From Pseudocitrobacter corydidari (lineage in GTDB: Bacteria; Pseudomonadota; Gammaproteobacteria; Enterobacterales; Enterobacteriaceae): a stretch of 64,000 bases of DNA. The notes under the pieces are model-generated. The model was not told where the DNA came from. It saw only the letters and a program-made list of their open reading frames with translations, and searched no databases. Where the stretch lies: the NCBI RefSeq assembly GCF_021172065.1, contig NZ_CP087880.1, positions 3,696,583-3,760,582 of the forward strand, read 5' to 3'. Shown here in pieces: positions 23,434 to 34,021 of this stretch. Positions within the stretch are counted from its first letter, which is position 1, and each line of letters starts with the position of its first letter. The translations under genes were made by a program, and so were the position numbers.

Positions 23434-23610
23434 TCACAACCCGAAGATGTTTCGTAAAACACCATCGTGTTGCGAAAATTTGAGAGACTCGAACACACTT
23501 AAATAGTGTGTCGTTTCAATTTTCAGCTTGATCCAGATTTTTAAAGAGCAAAACTTCGCAGCACACTTATTCAGTGTACTCTGAAGTTTTCTTGTTTTTT
23601 GCAGTAAAGA

Positions 23611-23686
23611 TGGTGGAGCTATGCGGGATCGAACCGCAGACCTCCTGCGTGCAAAGCAGGCGCTCTCCCAGCTGAGCTATAGCCCC
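23611..23686 (-). tRNA. alaT: tRNA-Ala (anticodon TGC)
   Basis: 76 nt, GGGGCTATAGCTCAGCTGGG at the 5' end, anticodon loop TTTGCAC, with CCA encoded. Second tRNA in the 16S-23S spacer. The numbered copy cannot be decided. Confidence 0.96.
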
Positions 23687-23707
23687 ATCGTTTTTATCTC
23701 TGACCGT

Positions 23708-23789
23708 AATTTCTGTTGAGGCAAGGCGTGGTGACACGAAGCATACTGAAGTATGTGAGTGTCGCCGCAACGCAGCATCAGCAGAAATT
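23708..23789. repeat. Long imperfect hairpin in the Ile-Ala tRNA spacer
   Basis: The spacer between the two tRNAs is 103 nt; E. coli has about 42. It holds an inverted repeat whose arms begin AATTTCTG and end CAGAAATT, with GACAC / GTGTC inside and a central perfect hairpin CATAC-TGAA-GTATG. Transcribed on either strand it would fold into an approximately 80-nt stem-loop. Confidence 0.75.
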
Positions 23790-23866
<77 letters not shown>

Positions 23867-23936
23867 GCAGAGATTTTTTACTGCTAATTTTCATCAGACA
23901 ATCTGTGTGGACACTTCAAGGAACGGTTCTTTAAGG

Positions 23937-25478
<1,542 letters not shown>

Positions 25479-25852
25479 AAGTTTGATGCTCGTGAATTAA
25501 ACTTCGTAATGAATTACGTGTTCACTCAGAGACTTGGTATTCATTTATCGTCTTGCGACGTTAAGAATCCGTATCATTGAGTGCCCACACAGATTGTCTG
25601 ATAAATTGTTAAAGAGCAGTGCCGCTTCGCTTTTTCTCAGCGGCGCGGGGTGTGCATATTAAGCTATCCCGCCACAGAGTCAAGTTTTATTTCACTTTTC
25701 TCTGCTGAAGTTCTCTTAAGAACCTCGCTGACCCGGCGGCTTGCGTGCCGTTGTTCCGTGTCAGTGGAGGCGCATTATAGGGAGTTCTGAGACGTTGACA
25801 ACCCCTGTTTAAAAAAAACTTTTCAACCGTCTCTTTTTTGAGCAAAACCGCA
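25479..25852 (-). promoter_or_regulatory. rrn promoters P1/P2 and boxA leader
   Basis: P1: -35 TTGTCA (25796-25801) and -10 TATAAT (25774-25779), 16 bp apart, with the discriminator GCGCCTCC and an A/T UP-element at about 25808-25822. P2: -35 TTGACT (25678-25683) with -10 TAATAT (25656-25661). The antitermination boxA TGCTCTTTAACA lies at about 25606-25617. This is the standard enterobacterial layout, implying strong growth-rate and ppGpp control. Confidence 0.93.
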
Positions 25853-26704
25853 TTAAACTGGCAGTTTTTCAAGCGTTTCGAAGCCATAGCGCTGTAAAAC
25901 GGGTAAAAGTCGTACAGTCTCCGCCGTCAACGCCATGCAAAATGCTTTATTCTCTTCCGTCGATTTCGCATCGGGTGCTTCATGTTCCAGCAGCCAGGCC
26001 GTGCGACGCGCAATCGCCGCACCGGAATCGATCATCCGCGTACCTTCCGGGAGCACCTGCAGCAGTTCATCACGCAGCAGCGGGAAATGCGTGCAGCCAA
26101 GCACAACCGTATCCGGCGGCTCCTTCATCCGCAGCCACGGGCGCAGAATACGACGCAGCTCATCCAGCGAAACAGGATCGCCGTGTAATTTCGCTTCCGC
26201 CAGCTCCACCAGTTCCGCCGAACCCAGCATTTCGATTTTGCATTCATTGGCAAAACGGGCGATGAGTTCATGCGTATAAGGACGCTTCACCGTGCCACGC
26301 GTTGCCAGCAAGCCGACAATACGGTTGGCCGATAAACGTGCCGCCGGCTTAATGGCCGGTACCACGCCGACAACCGGGAAGCCAAACTTCTCGCGCAGGG
26401 CCGGTAATGAAACGGTGCTTGCGGTGTTGCAGGCGATAATCGCCAGGGAGAGCGGGTAACGTTGCTGAACGGCGGTCACAATCTCAACCACGCGCTCAAC
26501 AATGAACTCCTCGCTTTTTTCCCCGTAAGGAAAGGCAACGTTATCGAAGGTGTAGATGTAATGAAGGTCCGGCAGAAGTTGACGGACCTCATCATAGACC
26601 GACAGCCCACCGACACCGGAGTCAAACACCAGTACGGTAGGCCGTGGTTCAGAAGGTGTAGCTGCCAGACAAGGTGTATTCCCGTCCTGCAGTTTGGTAG
26701 CCAT
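25853..26704 (-). CDS. murI: Glutamate racemase
   Basis: Makes D-glutamate for peptidoglycan; the enterobacterial enzyme is activated by UDP-MurNAc-L-Ala. It has 283 residues. The two catalytic cysteines sit in IACNTAST and LGCTHFPLL, and the N-terminal VFDSGVGGLSVY motif is present. An N-terminal extension of about 20 residues before the catalytic fold is typical of E. coli MurI. The start overlaps the 3' end of btuB by 56 bp, as in E. coli. It is directly upstream of the rrn promoters. Confidence 0.97.
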   Translation of the reverse strand: MATKLQDGNTPCLAATPSEPRPTVLVFDSGVGGLSVYDEVRQLLPDLHYIYTFDNVAFPYGEKSEEFIVERVVEIVTAVQQRYPLSLAIIACNTASTVSLPALREKFGFPVVGVVPAIKPAARLSANRIVGLLATRGTVKRPYTHELIARFANECKIEMLGSAELVELAEAKLHGDPVSLDELRRILRPWLRMKEPPDTVVLGCTHFPLLRDELLQVLPEGTRMIDSGAAIARRTAWLLEHEAPDAKSTEENKAFCMALTAETVRLLPVLQRYGFETLEKLPV

Positions 26705-28517
26705 AAACTGTCTCGTAATCTTTATCGAACAGGTTGGCTATTTTACCACGAACTGTGAGCTGTGAGGTGACTGGATATGACGCGGAAACATCAACCGTGC
26801 TGTAGCTCGGTAAAACCTGCTGTTTCGGGTTGTATTGTGACGTGTTGTTATCGTAGCGACGACCGTAGTACTGCCACGACACATCCATGTCCACATCAAA
26901 CAATGTCCAGTCGAGCTGATATTTCGCCTGACGCTTAGAGCGGCGCGCCAGCACTTCATCATTCTCATCGTTACGCGGGTCCATATATTGCAGCGTCACG
27001 CGGTGATTAAAGATCCCCGTATCAAAACTGCCGGTCCACTCCACGCCTTTAATGGTTGCCGAGTTGATGTTGGCGTACTCGCCGTCATAGGTAACCGGGT
27101 CGGAGTAGTAGGTAATCAGGTTAGAGATCTTGTAGTGATACGCCGACAAACGCCAGTCCAGCGGACCCGTCAGGCCTTCCAGCCCGGCTTCCCACTGTTT
27201 TGACTCTTCCGGTTTCAGGTCCGGATTCGAACTGATACCAAAGCGTGTTGAACCAAACTGCTGACCTAACGACGGCGCCAGGAAGCCGGTACCATACGAT
27301 AACGTCACTTTATAGTTCTCGACGAACTGCCAGCCTGCCGCCGTTTGCCAGGTCCCGTGCCAGCCAAACTGTTCATCGTGATCTTCACGGCCAGAGGCTT
27401 CCAGCGTCACATCGCCAAACTGCTGCTGCCCGGTGAGATAAAGCCCGGTATTGTCGCGCTTATAGGTATCGGACATCACCGTATCCGACGAGGTCAAACG
27501 CTGCTGCTGCCAGTCTACCCCGGCGCTTACCGAGCCATGCCCGACAATCAGGTTGTTCCCCCACTGGAGATTACGCTGGGTCATGCGGTCAAGCGTCGTG
27601 CCGTCTTTATATCGACCATAAATGCTGCTGTAGTTATAGTCCTTCACCTTCTGATAACTGGCGATAAGCTCAGAAGAGTAGCTCCCAGAATGGAATCGCA
27701 GGCCGGTATCCCAGGTCTGGTTATACAGTTGTTCTTCATCGGCGCTGTACGCAGGCGAGTACGGCGGGCTTCCCAGGTCGTAATCGACATTATTGGTATA
27801 GCTGTGGCCACGGAAGAAGCCATCGAAGCTATCGTTGAATTTATGCTCCAGGCTTCCCCAGAAGGTTTTATTGCGGAAGCCATCGCGATCGTTGTCGTGG
27901 CTCCAGGTCGAGCCCGGCTGCACATCAAACCCTTTGGTGGTTTCATAAGAACCCGCCACCGTCGCTACCGTGTCACCAAAACGCTGACGCAACGTGCCAT
28001 CGTATTGTTGATAGCCCTTAGAGCCCATGCTGGCGGAAATTTTCGATTGTTCCTCGTCAGAGTGGGTAATGATGTTGATTACCCCGCCCATCGCGCCGGA
28101 ACCATAAATCGCCGAGCGCGGCCCACGGATGTACTCCACGCGCTGAACTAACGAAAGCGGGATCTGATTCAGGTCCGGGTTATTTGAGATACCGGGGCGG
28201 GTCATCGGAATACCATCGACCAGCACCAAAACCTGTTTGGTTTCGGTACCGCGGATAAAGAGCGAAGAACTCTGCCCCATCCCGCCATATTGCGCGATAT
28301 CCACGCCCGGCAGGCGACGCATGACGTCATTAAGATTTTTGGCCTGCCAGCGGTCGATGTCATCTCGGGTGACGATATCCATCGGTGCGAGGACGGTATT
28401 AACCGGCTGCTGGAAACGACTGGCGGTTACGACGAGGGTATCTGAAGTGCTGTCCTGCGCCCAAACGGAAAAAGCCGAGACGGATAACGCCGTCATCAGC
28501 GAAGTTTTTTTAATCAT
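26649..28517 (-). CDS. btuB: Vitamin B12 outer-membrane receptor BtuB (divergent allele)
   Basis: TonB-dependent 22-strand barrel importing cobalamins, and a phage/colicin receptor in E. coli. It has 622 residues from MIKKTSLM (28517); a frame extends five codons further. The signal peptide ends at about FSVWA-QD, the TonB box is DTLVVTA, and the plug has FIRGT and VEYIRGPRSAIYG. The last 50 or so residues (from SYPVTSQLTVRGKIANLFDK to the terminal GSYTF) are nearly identical to E. coli, but the loops and much of the barrel differ strongly. B12 transport is inferred from synteny, the riboswitch and the end sequences. Confidence 0.9.
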   Translation of the reverse strand: MIKKTSLMTALSVSAFSVWAQDSTSDTLVVTASRFQQPVNTVLAPMDIVTRDDIDRWQAKNLNDVMRRLPGVDIAQYGGMGQSSSLFIRGTETKQVLVLVDGIPMTRPGISNNPDLNQIPLSLVQRVEYIRGPRSAIYGSGAMGGVINIITHSDEEQSKISASMGSKGYQQYDGTLRQRFGDTVATVAGSYETTKGFDVQPGSTWSHDNDRDGFRNKTFWGSLEHKFNDSFDGFFRGHSYTNNVDYDLGSPPYSPAYSADEEQLYNQTWDTGLRFHSGSYSSELIASYQKVKDYNYSSIYGRYKDGTTLDRMTQRNLQWGNNLIVGHGSVSAGVDWQQQRLTSSDTVMSDTYKRDNTGLYLTGQQQFGDVTLEASGREDHDEQFGWHGTWQTAAGWQFVENYKVTLSYGTGFLAPSLGQQFGSTRFGISSNPDLKPEESKQWEAGLEGLTGPLDWRLSAYHYKISNLITYYSDPVTYDGEYANINSATIKGVEWTGSFDTGIFNHRVTLQYMDPRNDENDEVLARRSKRQAKYQLDWTLFDVDMDVSWQYYGRRYDNNTSQYNPKQQVLPSYSTVDVSASYPVTSQLTVRGKIANLFDKDYETVYGYQTAGREYTLSGSYTF

Positions 28518-28529
28518 TGTTAAAGCATC

Positions 28530-28765
28530 CACAATAGAATAAGGATGCCGCCGGTTTCATCGATAGCCCGCGATGATGAAAACCCAGTGCGACGTCACCC
28601 GGCAGGTCTTCGGGCTCGGGGGCGTTTACCGGATGAAGACTTCCCACCTTTTCAGGCAGTGTCTGCAAAATGCGTTCATCCCACCACTCCTTACCGCTGC
28701 GCGTCAGCCCCAGATTTTCACTGGATTCCCTTTTAACTCACAGGACCGGAACACGGATGCTACAT
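28530..28765 (-). promoter_or_regulatory. Cobalamin riboswitch (btuB leader)
   Basis: Long leader between btuB and trmA. On the minus strand it contains a clear B12 box, AGCCCGAAGACCTGCCGGG, at about 28598-28616, with the GTCGCACTGGG element next and complementary arms near the btuB start. By analogy with E. coli, adenosylcobalamin binding would block btuB translation. Exact ends are estimated. Confidence 0.85.
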
Positions 28766-28821
28766 TTAGTTACATACAGATGTCCAGACTGCCATCACGA
28801 TTCAGGAAAACATCAATCGCT

Positions 28822-28857
28822 GGACATCCCCTGAGCAGGCCCTACAATCCCCGCGTA
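28822..28857 (+). promoter_or_regulatory. trmA promoter, rRNA P1-like
   Basis: TGGACA (28822-28827), 16-bp spacer, TACAAT (28844-28849) and a GC-rich discriminator CCCCGCG. The suboptimal spacer and GC discriminator resemble stringent rRNA promoters; E. coli trmA is known to be growth-rate and stringently controlled. Confidence 0.65.
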
Positions 28858-28879
28858 CTTTTATTATTCAGGATGCATC

Positions 28880-29980
28880 ATGACCCCCGAACACCTTCCT
28901 ACCGAGCAATACGAAGCGCAGTTGGCCGAGAAAGTGGTCCGTCTGCAAACGATGATGGCCCCGTTCAACGCGCCGGTTCCGGAGGTGTTTCGCTCGCCAG
29001 TCAGTCATTACCGCATGCGTGCGGAATTTCGCATCTGGCATGATGGGGACGACCTGTATCACATCATTTTCGATCAGCAGACCAAAAGCCGCATCCGCGT
29101 GGATTCCTTCCCGGCAGCCAGCGAGCTCATCAATACGCTGATGACCGCGATGCTGGACGGCGTGCGTAACAACCACGCTCTGCGCCACAAACTGTTCCAG
29201 ATTGATTATCTGTCTACGCAAAGCAACCAGGCGATCGTTTCTCTGCTGTACCATAAAAAACTCGACGACGCGTGGCGTGTGGAAGCGGAGGCGCTGCGCG
29301 ATGCATTACGCGCGCAGAACCTGAATGTGCATATCATCGGCCGCGCGACGAAAACGAAAATCGCGCTGGATCAGGACTATATCGACGAACGTCTGCCGGT
29401 CGCCGGGAAAGAGATGATCTACCGCCAGGTGGAAAACAGCTTCACCCAGCCGAACGCGGCAATGAACGTGCAGATGCTGGAGTGGGCGCTCAACGCCACG
29501 GAAAACTCAACCGGTGATTTGCTGGAACTCTACTGCGGGAACGGTAACTTCTCGCTGGCGCTGGCGCGCAACTTTGACCGCGTGCTGGCAACCGAAATCG
29601 CCAAGCCGTCCGTCGCCGCCGCGCAATACAACATTGCGGCGAACCACATTGATAATGTGCAGATTATTCGCATGTCGGCGGAAGAGTTTACCCAGGCGAT
29701 GAACGGCGTGCGGGAATTCAACCGCTTGCAGGGAATTGATTTAAAAAGCTATCAGTGCGAAACGATTTTTGTCGATCCGCCGCGCAGCGGGCTGGATAGC
29801 GAAACCGAGAAAATGGTGCAGGCGTACCCGCGTATTCTGTACATCTCCTGCAACCCGGAAACGCTGTGCCAGAATCTGGAAACATTAAGCCAGACCCATC
29901 ATGTGGAACGCCTGGCGCTGTTTGATCAGTTCCCGTATACGCACCATATGGAGTGCGGCGTTCTACTGACGAAGAAATAG
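28880..29980 (+). CDS. trmA: tRNA (uracil-54-C5)-methyltransferase
   Basis: Makes ribothymidine at position 54 of tRNA using S-adenosylmethionine. It has 366 residues, as in E. coli. SAM site [15 protein letters not shown], motif [10 protein letters not shown], nucleophilic cysteine in YISCNPETL and catalytic glutamate in HHMECGVLL near the C-terminus. The ATG at 28880 follows CAGGATGCATC. Divergent from btuB, followed by a REP unit. Confidence 0.96.
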   Translation: MTPEHLPTEQYEAQLAEKVVRLQTMMAPFNAPVPEVFRSPVSHYRMRAEFRIWHDGDDLYHIIFDQQTKSRIRVDSFPAASELINTLMTAMLDGVRNNHALRHKLFQIDYLSTQSNQAIVSLLYHKKLDDAWRVEAEALRDALRAQNLNVHIIGRATKTKIALDQDYIDERLPVAGKEMIYRQVENSFTQPNAAMNVQMLEWALNATENSTGDLLELYCGNGNFSLALARNFDRVLATEIAKPSVAAAQYNIAANHIDNVQIIRMSAEEFTQAMNGVREFNRLQGIDLKSYQCETIFVDPPRSGLDSETEKMVQAYPRILYISCNPETLCQNLETLSQTHHVERLALFDQFPYTHHMECGVLLTKK

Positions 29981-29991
29981 ACCCTTTGTAT

Positions 29992-30026
29992 TGCCGGATG
30001 CAGCGTCAGCGCCTTATCCGGCATAC
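29992..30026. repeat. REP palindrome after trmA
   Basis: TGCCGGATGCAGCGTCAGCG with CTTATCCGGCA, a single REP unit between the convergent trmA and yijD genes. Confidence 0.85.
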
Positions 30027-30035
30027 AGCATTGCG

Positions 30036-30395
30036 CTATTCAGAAATCTCGTGCTTCCGATTACGCATTTTCACGCCAATCCAGAACACCAGAATCACCG
30101 ACAGCACCGCTGGCAGGAAGTTAGAGCCGATATCCGGATACTCCGCGCGCACCACGGTGCTGTATAACAGCACGCCCAAAATAAAGCAGGCCGCCGCCAG
30201 GCCAGGCAACCCCACCGGCATCGTGCGATTCTGATACCGCTGATGCAGACAGTACACCGTCAGCACCAGCGCAATAATCGGGAATACAGAAAACGGCACA
30301 ATGGAGCTAAACAGCGCCGCAAAAGTTCCGTTAATTGATAAGCCAGCGATCAGCGCCAGCAACAGCGTTCCTTTATCTTGTCCTGACTGTTTCAT
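30036..30395 (-). CDS. yijD: Inner membrane protein YijD (function unknown)
   Basis: 119 residues with four probable transmembrane helices at about 9-28, 33-51, 65-84 and 92-109 and a basic C-terminal tail. It matches E. coli YijD, which has no established function. It begins 15 bp after the fabR stop, on the same strand, behind the ribosome site GGTGGAAG, so it is cotranscribed with fabR. Confidence 0.9.
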   Translation of the reverse strand: MKQSGQDKGTLLLALIAGLSINGTFAALFSSIVPFSVFPIIALVLTVYCLHQRYQNRTMPVGLPGLAAACFILGVLLYSTVVRAEYPDIGSNFLPAVLSVILVFWIGVKMRNRKHEISE

Positions 30396-30410
30396 TGCTC
30401 GTCTTCCACC

Positions 30411-31043
30411 TTATTCGGAATGATGTGTCGTTTTTTCCTGTTCGCGACGATACCAGTAATACGCACCTTTCGAGATCATGCGCAATTGCAGCACCAGCCG
30501 CTCTTCCAGCTGGCGTCGCTGTTCCGGCGTGACATCTAACGCTTCCGCGCCTGCGCTAAAGACAATCGTCACCATCGCTTCCGCCTGCGCTTCGGTAAAC
30601 GCGCGCGGCATATGGTTTTCGATTTCCAGATAGTCGGCAAGTTCCGCAATGAAGTGCTGAATTTCGCGCGCGACCGCAGCACGAAACGCCGCAGACGTAC
30701 CGGAACGTTCGCGCAAAAGCAGGCGAAAAGCGTTCGGGTTATTGCCAATGAACTCCATAAATGTCGATACGGAGGTGCGGATCACGCTGCCGCCTTTAGC
30801 GATACGCTGACGCGCCTGGCGCATCAACTGACGCAGCATCAGGCCGCTTTCGTCCACCATCGTCAGCCCTAGTTCATCGACATCACGAAAATGTCGGTAA
30901 AAGGAGGTTGGCGCAATGCCCGCTTCGCGAGCCACTTCACGCAGACTCAGGCTGGCAAAGCTTCGCTCAGCACTCAGTTGACTAAATGCTGCTTCCACCA
31001 GCGAACGCCTGGTTTTTTCTTTTTGTTGCGCTCTAACGCCCAT
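30411..31043 (-). CDS. fabR: Fatty acid biosynthesis repressor FabR
   Basis: TetR-family repressor of the unsaturated fatty acid genes fabA/fabB, responding to acyl-ACP/acyl-CoA saturation. It has 210 residues from the ATG at 31041-31043 ([15 protein letters not shown]); a GTG one codon upstream is possible. The HTH lies near residues 27-50 ([19 protein letters not shown]). The C-terminus ends TTHHSE and stops a few residues earlier than E. coli FabR, so it no longer overlaps yijD. Divergent from sthA. Confidence 0.95.
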   Translation of the reverse strand: MGVRAQQKEKTRRSLVEAAFSQLSAERSFASLSLREVAREAGIAPTSFYRHFRDVDELGLTMVDESGLMLRQLMRQARQRIAKGGSVIRTSVSTFMEFIGNNPNAFRLLLRERSGTSAAFRAAVAREIQHFIAELADYLEIENHMPRAFTEAQAEAMVTIVFSAGAEALDVTPEQRRQLEERLVLQLRMISKGAYYWYRREQEKTTHHSE

Positions 31044-31107
31044 CACGATGATTGAATCCTTCCAAATGCCTTGTTGGCACTATACCAGAGATTAAAACTA
31101 ATCGACT

Positions 31108-31234
31108 TATACTCTTCATCCTTCAAGTTTCTCCTGCGTTGGCTGCGCTCGCTCACCCCAGTCGCTTACTTCAGTAAGCTTCTGGGGATTCTCTCCCTTG
31201 CCGCCTTGACGAAACTCGAATGATTTTGAGTATA
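31108..31234. repeat. ERIC (IRU) element
   Basis: Exactly 127 bp, bounded by TATACTC and GAGTATA. It contains AGTAAGCTTCTGGGGATTC and, on the other strand, AGTAAGCGACTGGGGTGAGC, matching the conserved ERIC core. A large imperfect palindrome in the fabR-sthA intergenic region. Confidence 0.95.
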
Positions 31235-31368
31235 CATAGCTTTGTGAATGATTGTTTACGGGCGATTTATGCTCTTTTGCATGAAAAAAGCACAATGATA
31301 ATTGGGTTATCCCAGTGAAGATGTTATGATTCTGTTGCTTTTATGTATAAGAACAGGTAAGCCTTACC

Positions 31369-32769
31369 ATGCCAAATTCCTACGATTATGATGCAATAGT
31401 AATTGGTTCCGGCCCCGGCGGCGAAGGCGCTGCGATGGGTCTGGTGAAACAGGGAGCGCGTGTCGCCGTTATTGAGCGTTATCATAATGTCGGCGGCGGA
31501 TGTACCCACTGGGGCACCATCCCCTCAAAAGCACTTCGTCATGCCGTTAGCCGTATTATTGAATTCAACCAGAACCCCCTTTACAGCGACCACACCCGAC
31601 TTCTCCGTTCCTCTTTCGCCGACATTCTGAACCATGCCGACAGCGTGATTAATCAGCAGACTCGCATGCGTCAGGGCTTTTATGAGCGTAATCACTGCGA
31701 AATTTTGCAGGGCAACGCGCATTTCGTTGACGAACACACGCTGGCGCTGGAGTGCCCGGACGGTTCGGTCGAAACGCTGACGGCGGAAAAATTCGTCATC
31801 GCCTGCGGCTCGCGCCCCTACCGCCCTGCCGACGTCGATTTCAGCCATCCGCGCATTTACGACAGCGACTCGATCCTCAGCCTGCATCACGAGCCACGCC
31901 ACGTCATTATCTACGGCGCAGGGGTGATTGGCTGTGAGTACGCCTCCATTTTCCGTGGAATGGACGTCAAAGTAGACCTGATCAACACCCGCGACCGCCT
32001 GCTGGCGTTCCTCGACCAGGAAATGTCGGACTCGCTCTCTTATCACTTCTGGAACAGCGGTGTGGTGATTCGTCACAACGAAGAGTACGAGAAAATTGAA
32101 GGCCTGGACGACGGCGTCATCATGCACCTGAAATCCGGCAAAAAACTGAAAGCCGACTGTCTGCTGTTCGCCAACGGGCGCACCGGGAACACCGATTCAC
32201 TGGCGCTGGAAAATATCGGCCTGCAATGTGACAGCCGTGGTCAGTTAAAAGTGAACAGCATGTATCAGACCGCGCTGCCGCACATTTACGCAGTGGGCGA
32301 CGTCATTGGCTATCCGAGCCTGGCGTCTGCTGCCTACGATCAGGGCCGCATTGCCGCGCACGCGATGGTAAAAGGCGAAGCGACGGCGCACCTGGTGGAA
32401 GACATCCCAACCGGGATTTACACCATTCCGGAAATCAGTTCTGTGGGTAAAACCGAACAACAGCTGACGGCGATGAAAGTGCCGTATGAAGTGGGTCGGG
32501 CGCAGTTTAAACACCTGGCGCGCGCGCAGATTGTCGGTATGAACGTGGGAACGCTAAAAATTCTGTTCCACCGTGAGACGAAAGAGATTCTGGGTATTCA
32601 CTGCTTTGGCGAACGCGCGGCGGAGATTATTCACATCGGCCAGGCGATCATGGAGCAAAAAGGCGGCGGTAACACCATCGAGTACTTTGTTAACACCACC
32701 TTTAACTACCCGACCATGGCCGAAGCCTATCGGGTAGCGGCGCTTAATGGCTTAAACCGCCTTTGGTAA
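31369..32769 (+). CDS. sthA: Soluble pyridine nucleotide transhydrogenase
   Basis: FAD enzyme passing hydride between NADPH and NAD+, mainly reoxidising NADPH. It has 466 residues. FAD site [14 protein letters not shown] near residue 11, NAD site [13 protein letters not shown] near 180, and [14 protein letters not shown]. The disulfide motif of related reductases is absent: [15 protein letters not shown] keeps only one cysteine, as expected for SthA. The 3' end overlaps oxyR by 18 bp in convergent orientation, also seen in relatives. Confidence 0.96.
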   Translation: MPNSYDYDAIVIGSGPGGEGAAMGLVKQGARVAVIERYHNVGGGCTHWGTIPSKALRHAVSRIIEFNQNPLYSDHTRLLRSSFADILNHADSVINQQTRMRQGFYERNHCEILQGNAHFVDEHTLALECPDGSVETLTAEKFVIACGSRPYRPADVDFSHPRIYDSDSILSLHHEPRHVIIYGAGVIGCEYASIFRGMDVKVDLINTRDRLLAFLDQEMSDSLSYHFWNSGVVIRHNEEYEKIEGLDDGVIMHLKSGKKLKADCLLFANGRTGNTDSLALENIGLQCDSRGQLKVNSMYQTALPHIYAVGDVIGYPSLASAAYDQGRIAAHAMVKGEATAHLVEDIPTGIYTIPEISSVGKTEQQLTAMKVPYEVGRAQFKHLARAQIVGMNVGTLKILFHRETKEILGIHCFGERAAEIIHIGQAIMEQKGGGNTIEYFVNTTFNYPTMAEAYRVAALNGLNRLW

Positions 32770-33672
32770 CGCTTTCTCGTCGAAGTGACCTTCCATCGCT
32801 CCACGAATAGCCTCTGCCAGTTGCTCATAGCGACTGCGCAGGGGTGATCCCGGACGATAAACAAGGCCCACGGTACGGCGAGGTTCTGGCTTAATGCACG
32901 GCAGGTAGACAACGCCATCGCGGCGACGCTCCTTCGGCACAGCCAGCGCCGGTAACAGCGTAATGCCGCTGCCTGCCGCCACCATATTACGCAGCGTTTC
33001 GAGGCTGGTTGCCCGGAAATGCGTATCTTCATCCGCGCCCGCTTCAAAACAGAAGCCCAGCGCCTGGTCACGCAGACAGTGACCATCTTCCAGCATCAGC
33101 AGCTTCTCACCCGCCAGATCGGACATCGGCACGCGCTCGCGCTCGGCCCACGGATGATCTTCATAGATCGCCAGCATCATTGGCTCATCAAACAGAGGCA
33201 CTTCGATAAACGCCTCGCTCTCTTTCACCAGCGCCAGAATGGCGCAGTCCAGCTTACCGCTGTCGAGCTGTGCCAGCAGTTGATGCGTTTGCGCTTCATG
33301 CAGGTACATTTCGAGTTTCGGGAAAGTCTGGTGAAGCATTGGGATAATGTGCGGTAACAGATACGGGCCGACCGTCGGAATCAAACCGATATGCAGCGGA
33401 CCAGACATGGTCTCTCCCTGCTGGCTTGCCATTTCCTTGAGCACTTTGACCTCACGCAGCACCGTGCGCGCCTGATCCACCAGCAGTAAGCCTGCCTGGG
33501 TGAAAAGCACTTTACGGCTGGTGCGTTCCAGCAACATCACGCCCAGCTCATCTTCCAGCTTGCGGATTTGCCCACTCAGCGTTGGCTGACTGACATGGCA
33601 CGAGTCTGCCGCCCGACGGAAATGCCGGTGTTCGGCTAACGCGACCAGGTATTCAAGATCACGAATATTCAT
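32752..33672 (-). CDS. oxyR: Hydrogen peroxide-sensing regulator OxyR
   Basis: LysR-type activator of katG, ahpCF, oxyS, dps and others. It has 306 residues, one more than E. coli, with a changed tail ([10 protein letters not shown]). The HTH is at residues 18-37 ([20 protein letters not shown]). The redox pair C199 and C208 is conserved by direct count ([14 protein letters not shown]). It is divergent from oxyS, so one control region serves both. Confidence 0.97.
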   Translation of the reverse strand: MNIRDLEYLVALAEHRHFRRAADSCHVSQPTLSGQIRKLEDELGVMLLERTSRKVLFTQAGLLLVDQARTVLREVKVLKEMASQQGETMSGPLHIGLIPTVGPYLLPHIIPMLHQTFPKLEMYLHEAQTHQLLAQLDSGKLDCAILALVKESEAFIEVPLFDEPMMLAIYEDHPWAERERVPMSDLAGEKLLMLEDGHCLRDQALGFCFEAGADEDTHFRATSLETLRNMVAAGSGITLLPALAVPKERRRDGVVYLPCIKPEPRRTVGLVYRPGSPLRSRYEQLAEAIRGAMEGHFDEKALPKAV

Positions 33673-33692
33673 TATTCATCCTCCATTGCCAC

Positions 33693-33740
33693 GATAGTTC
33701 GCGGCGATAGATAGAATAGCAATGAACGATTATCCCTATC
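33693..33740. promoter_or_regulatory. OxyR operator between oxyR and oxyS
   Basis: Phased ATAG half-sites at 33694, 33707, 33711 and 33716 and a CTAT at 33736 resemble the four-element OxyR recognition pattern. Position matches the E. coli oxyR-oxyS site used for autorepression and oxyS activation. Confidence 0.75.
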
Positions 33741-33767
33741 AAGCTTTCTGTTCAATAATGCAACACA

Positions 33768-33880
33768 GAAACGGAGCGGTACCTCCTTAACCCTTGAAGT
33801 CACCGCGATGTTTCGCAGAGTTTCTCTCAAACTCGAAATAACTAAAGCCAACGTGAACTTTTGCGGACCCTCAGGTCCGC
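33768..33880 (+). ncRNA. oxyS: OxyS small regulatory RNA
   Basis: Peroxide-induced Hfq-binding RNA. It begins GAAACGGAGCGG and shares most of E. coli OxyS, including the stretch TAACCCTTGAAGTCAC and the A-rich linker ATAACTAAAGCCAACGTGAA. It is about 113 nt against 109, with small insertions in the first hairpin (CGCGATGTTTCGC region). The 3' hairpin is an intrinsic terminator with a long T run. Confidence 0.92.
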
Positions 33881-33889
33881 ATTTTTTTT
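33863..33889 (+). terminator. OxyS terminator
   Basis: GCGGACC-CTCA-GGTCCGC followed by ATTTTTTTT. Confidence 0.93.
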
Positions 33890-33897
33890 GTACGAAT

Positions 33898-34014
33898 ACC
33901 CCTCACCCCAACCCCTCTCCCGAAGGGAGAGGGGCTAGACCGCGGAATGATTAAGATCTTATGTCTTTGCTCGATCGGTTCCCTCTCCCTTCGGGAGAGG
34001 GTTAAGGTGAGGGG
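33898..34014. repeat. Paired GAGAGGG inverted repeat (left copy)
   Basis: Two arms of about 36 bp, each itself a hairpin (CCCTCTCCCTTCGGGAGAGG type), are inverted around a 45-bp middle. The right arm is nearly the reverse complement of the left. A related copy lies at 38627-38710. Such units are scattered in enterobacterial intergenic regions; I do not assign a formal family name. Confidence 0.8.
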
Positions 34015-34021
34015 AAAATCG

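Noticed and set aside
27345..28151. 268-codon open frame antisense to btuB
   Set aside because: Its composition is that of a shadow of the btuB codon pattern; there is no ribosome site or recognisable domain.
31369..32769. Possible misannotation of sthA as a disulfide reductase (lipoamide/glutathione type)
   Set aside because: The active-site disulfide is missing one cysteine, as expected for the transhydrogenase, and length and synteny match SthA.
33898..34014. Possible CRISPR array from repeated GGGAGAGG units
   Set aside because: Only two inverted arms, not direct repeats with unique spacers.
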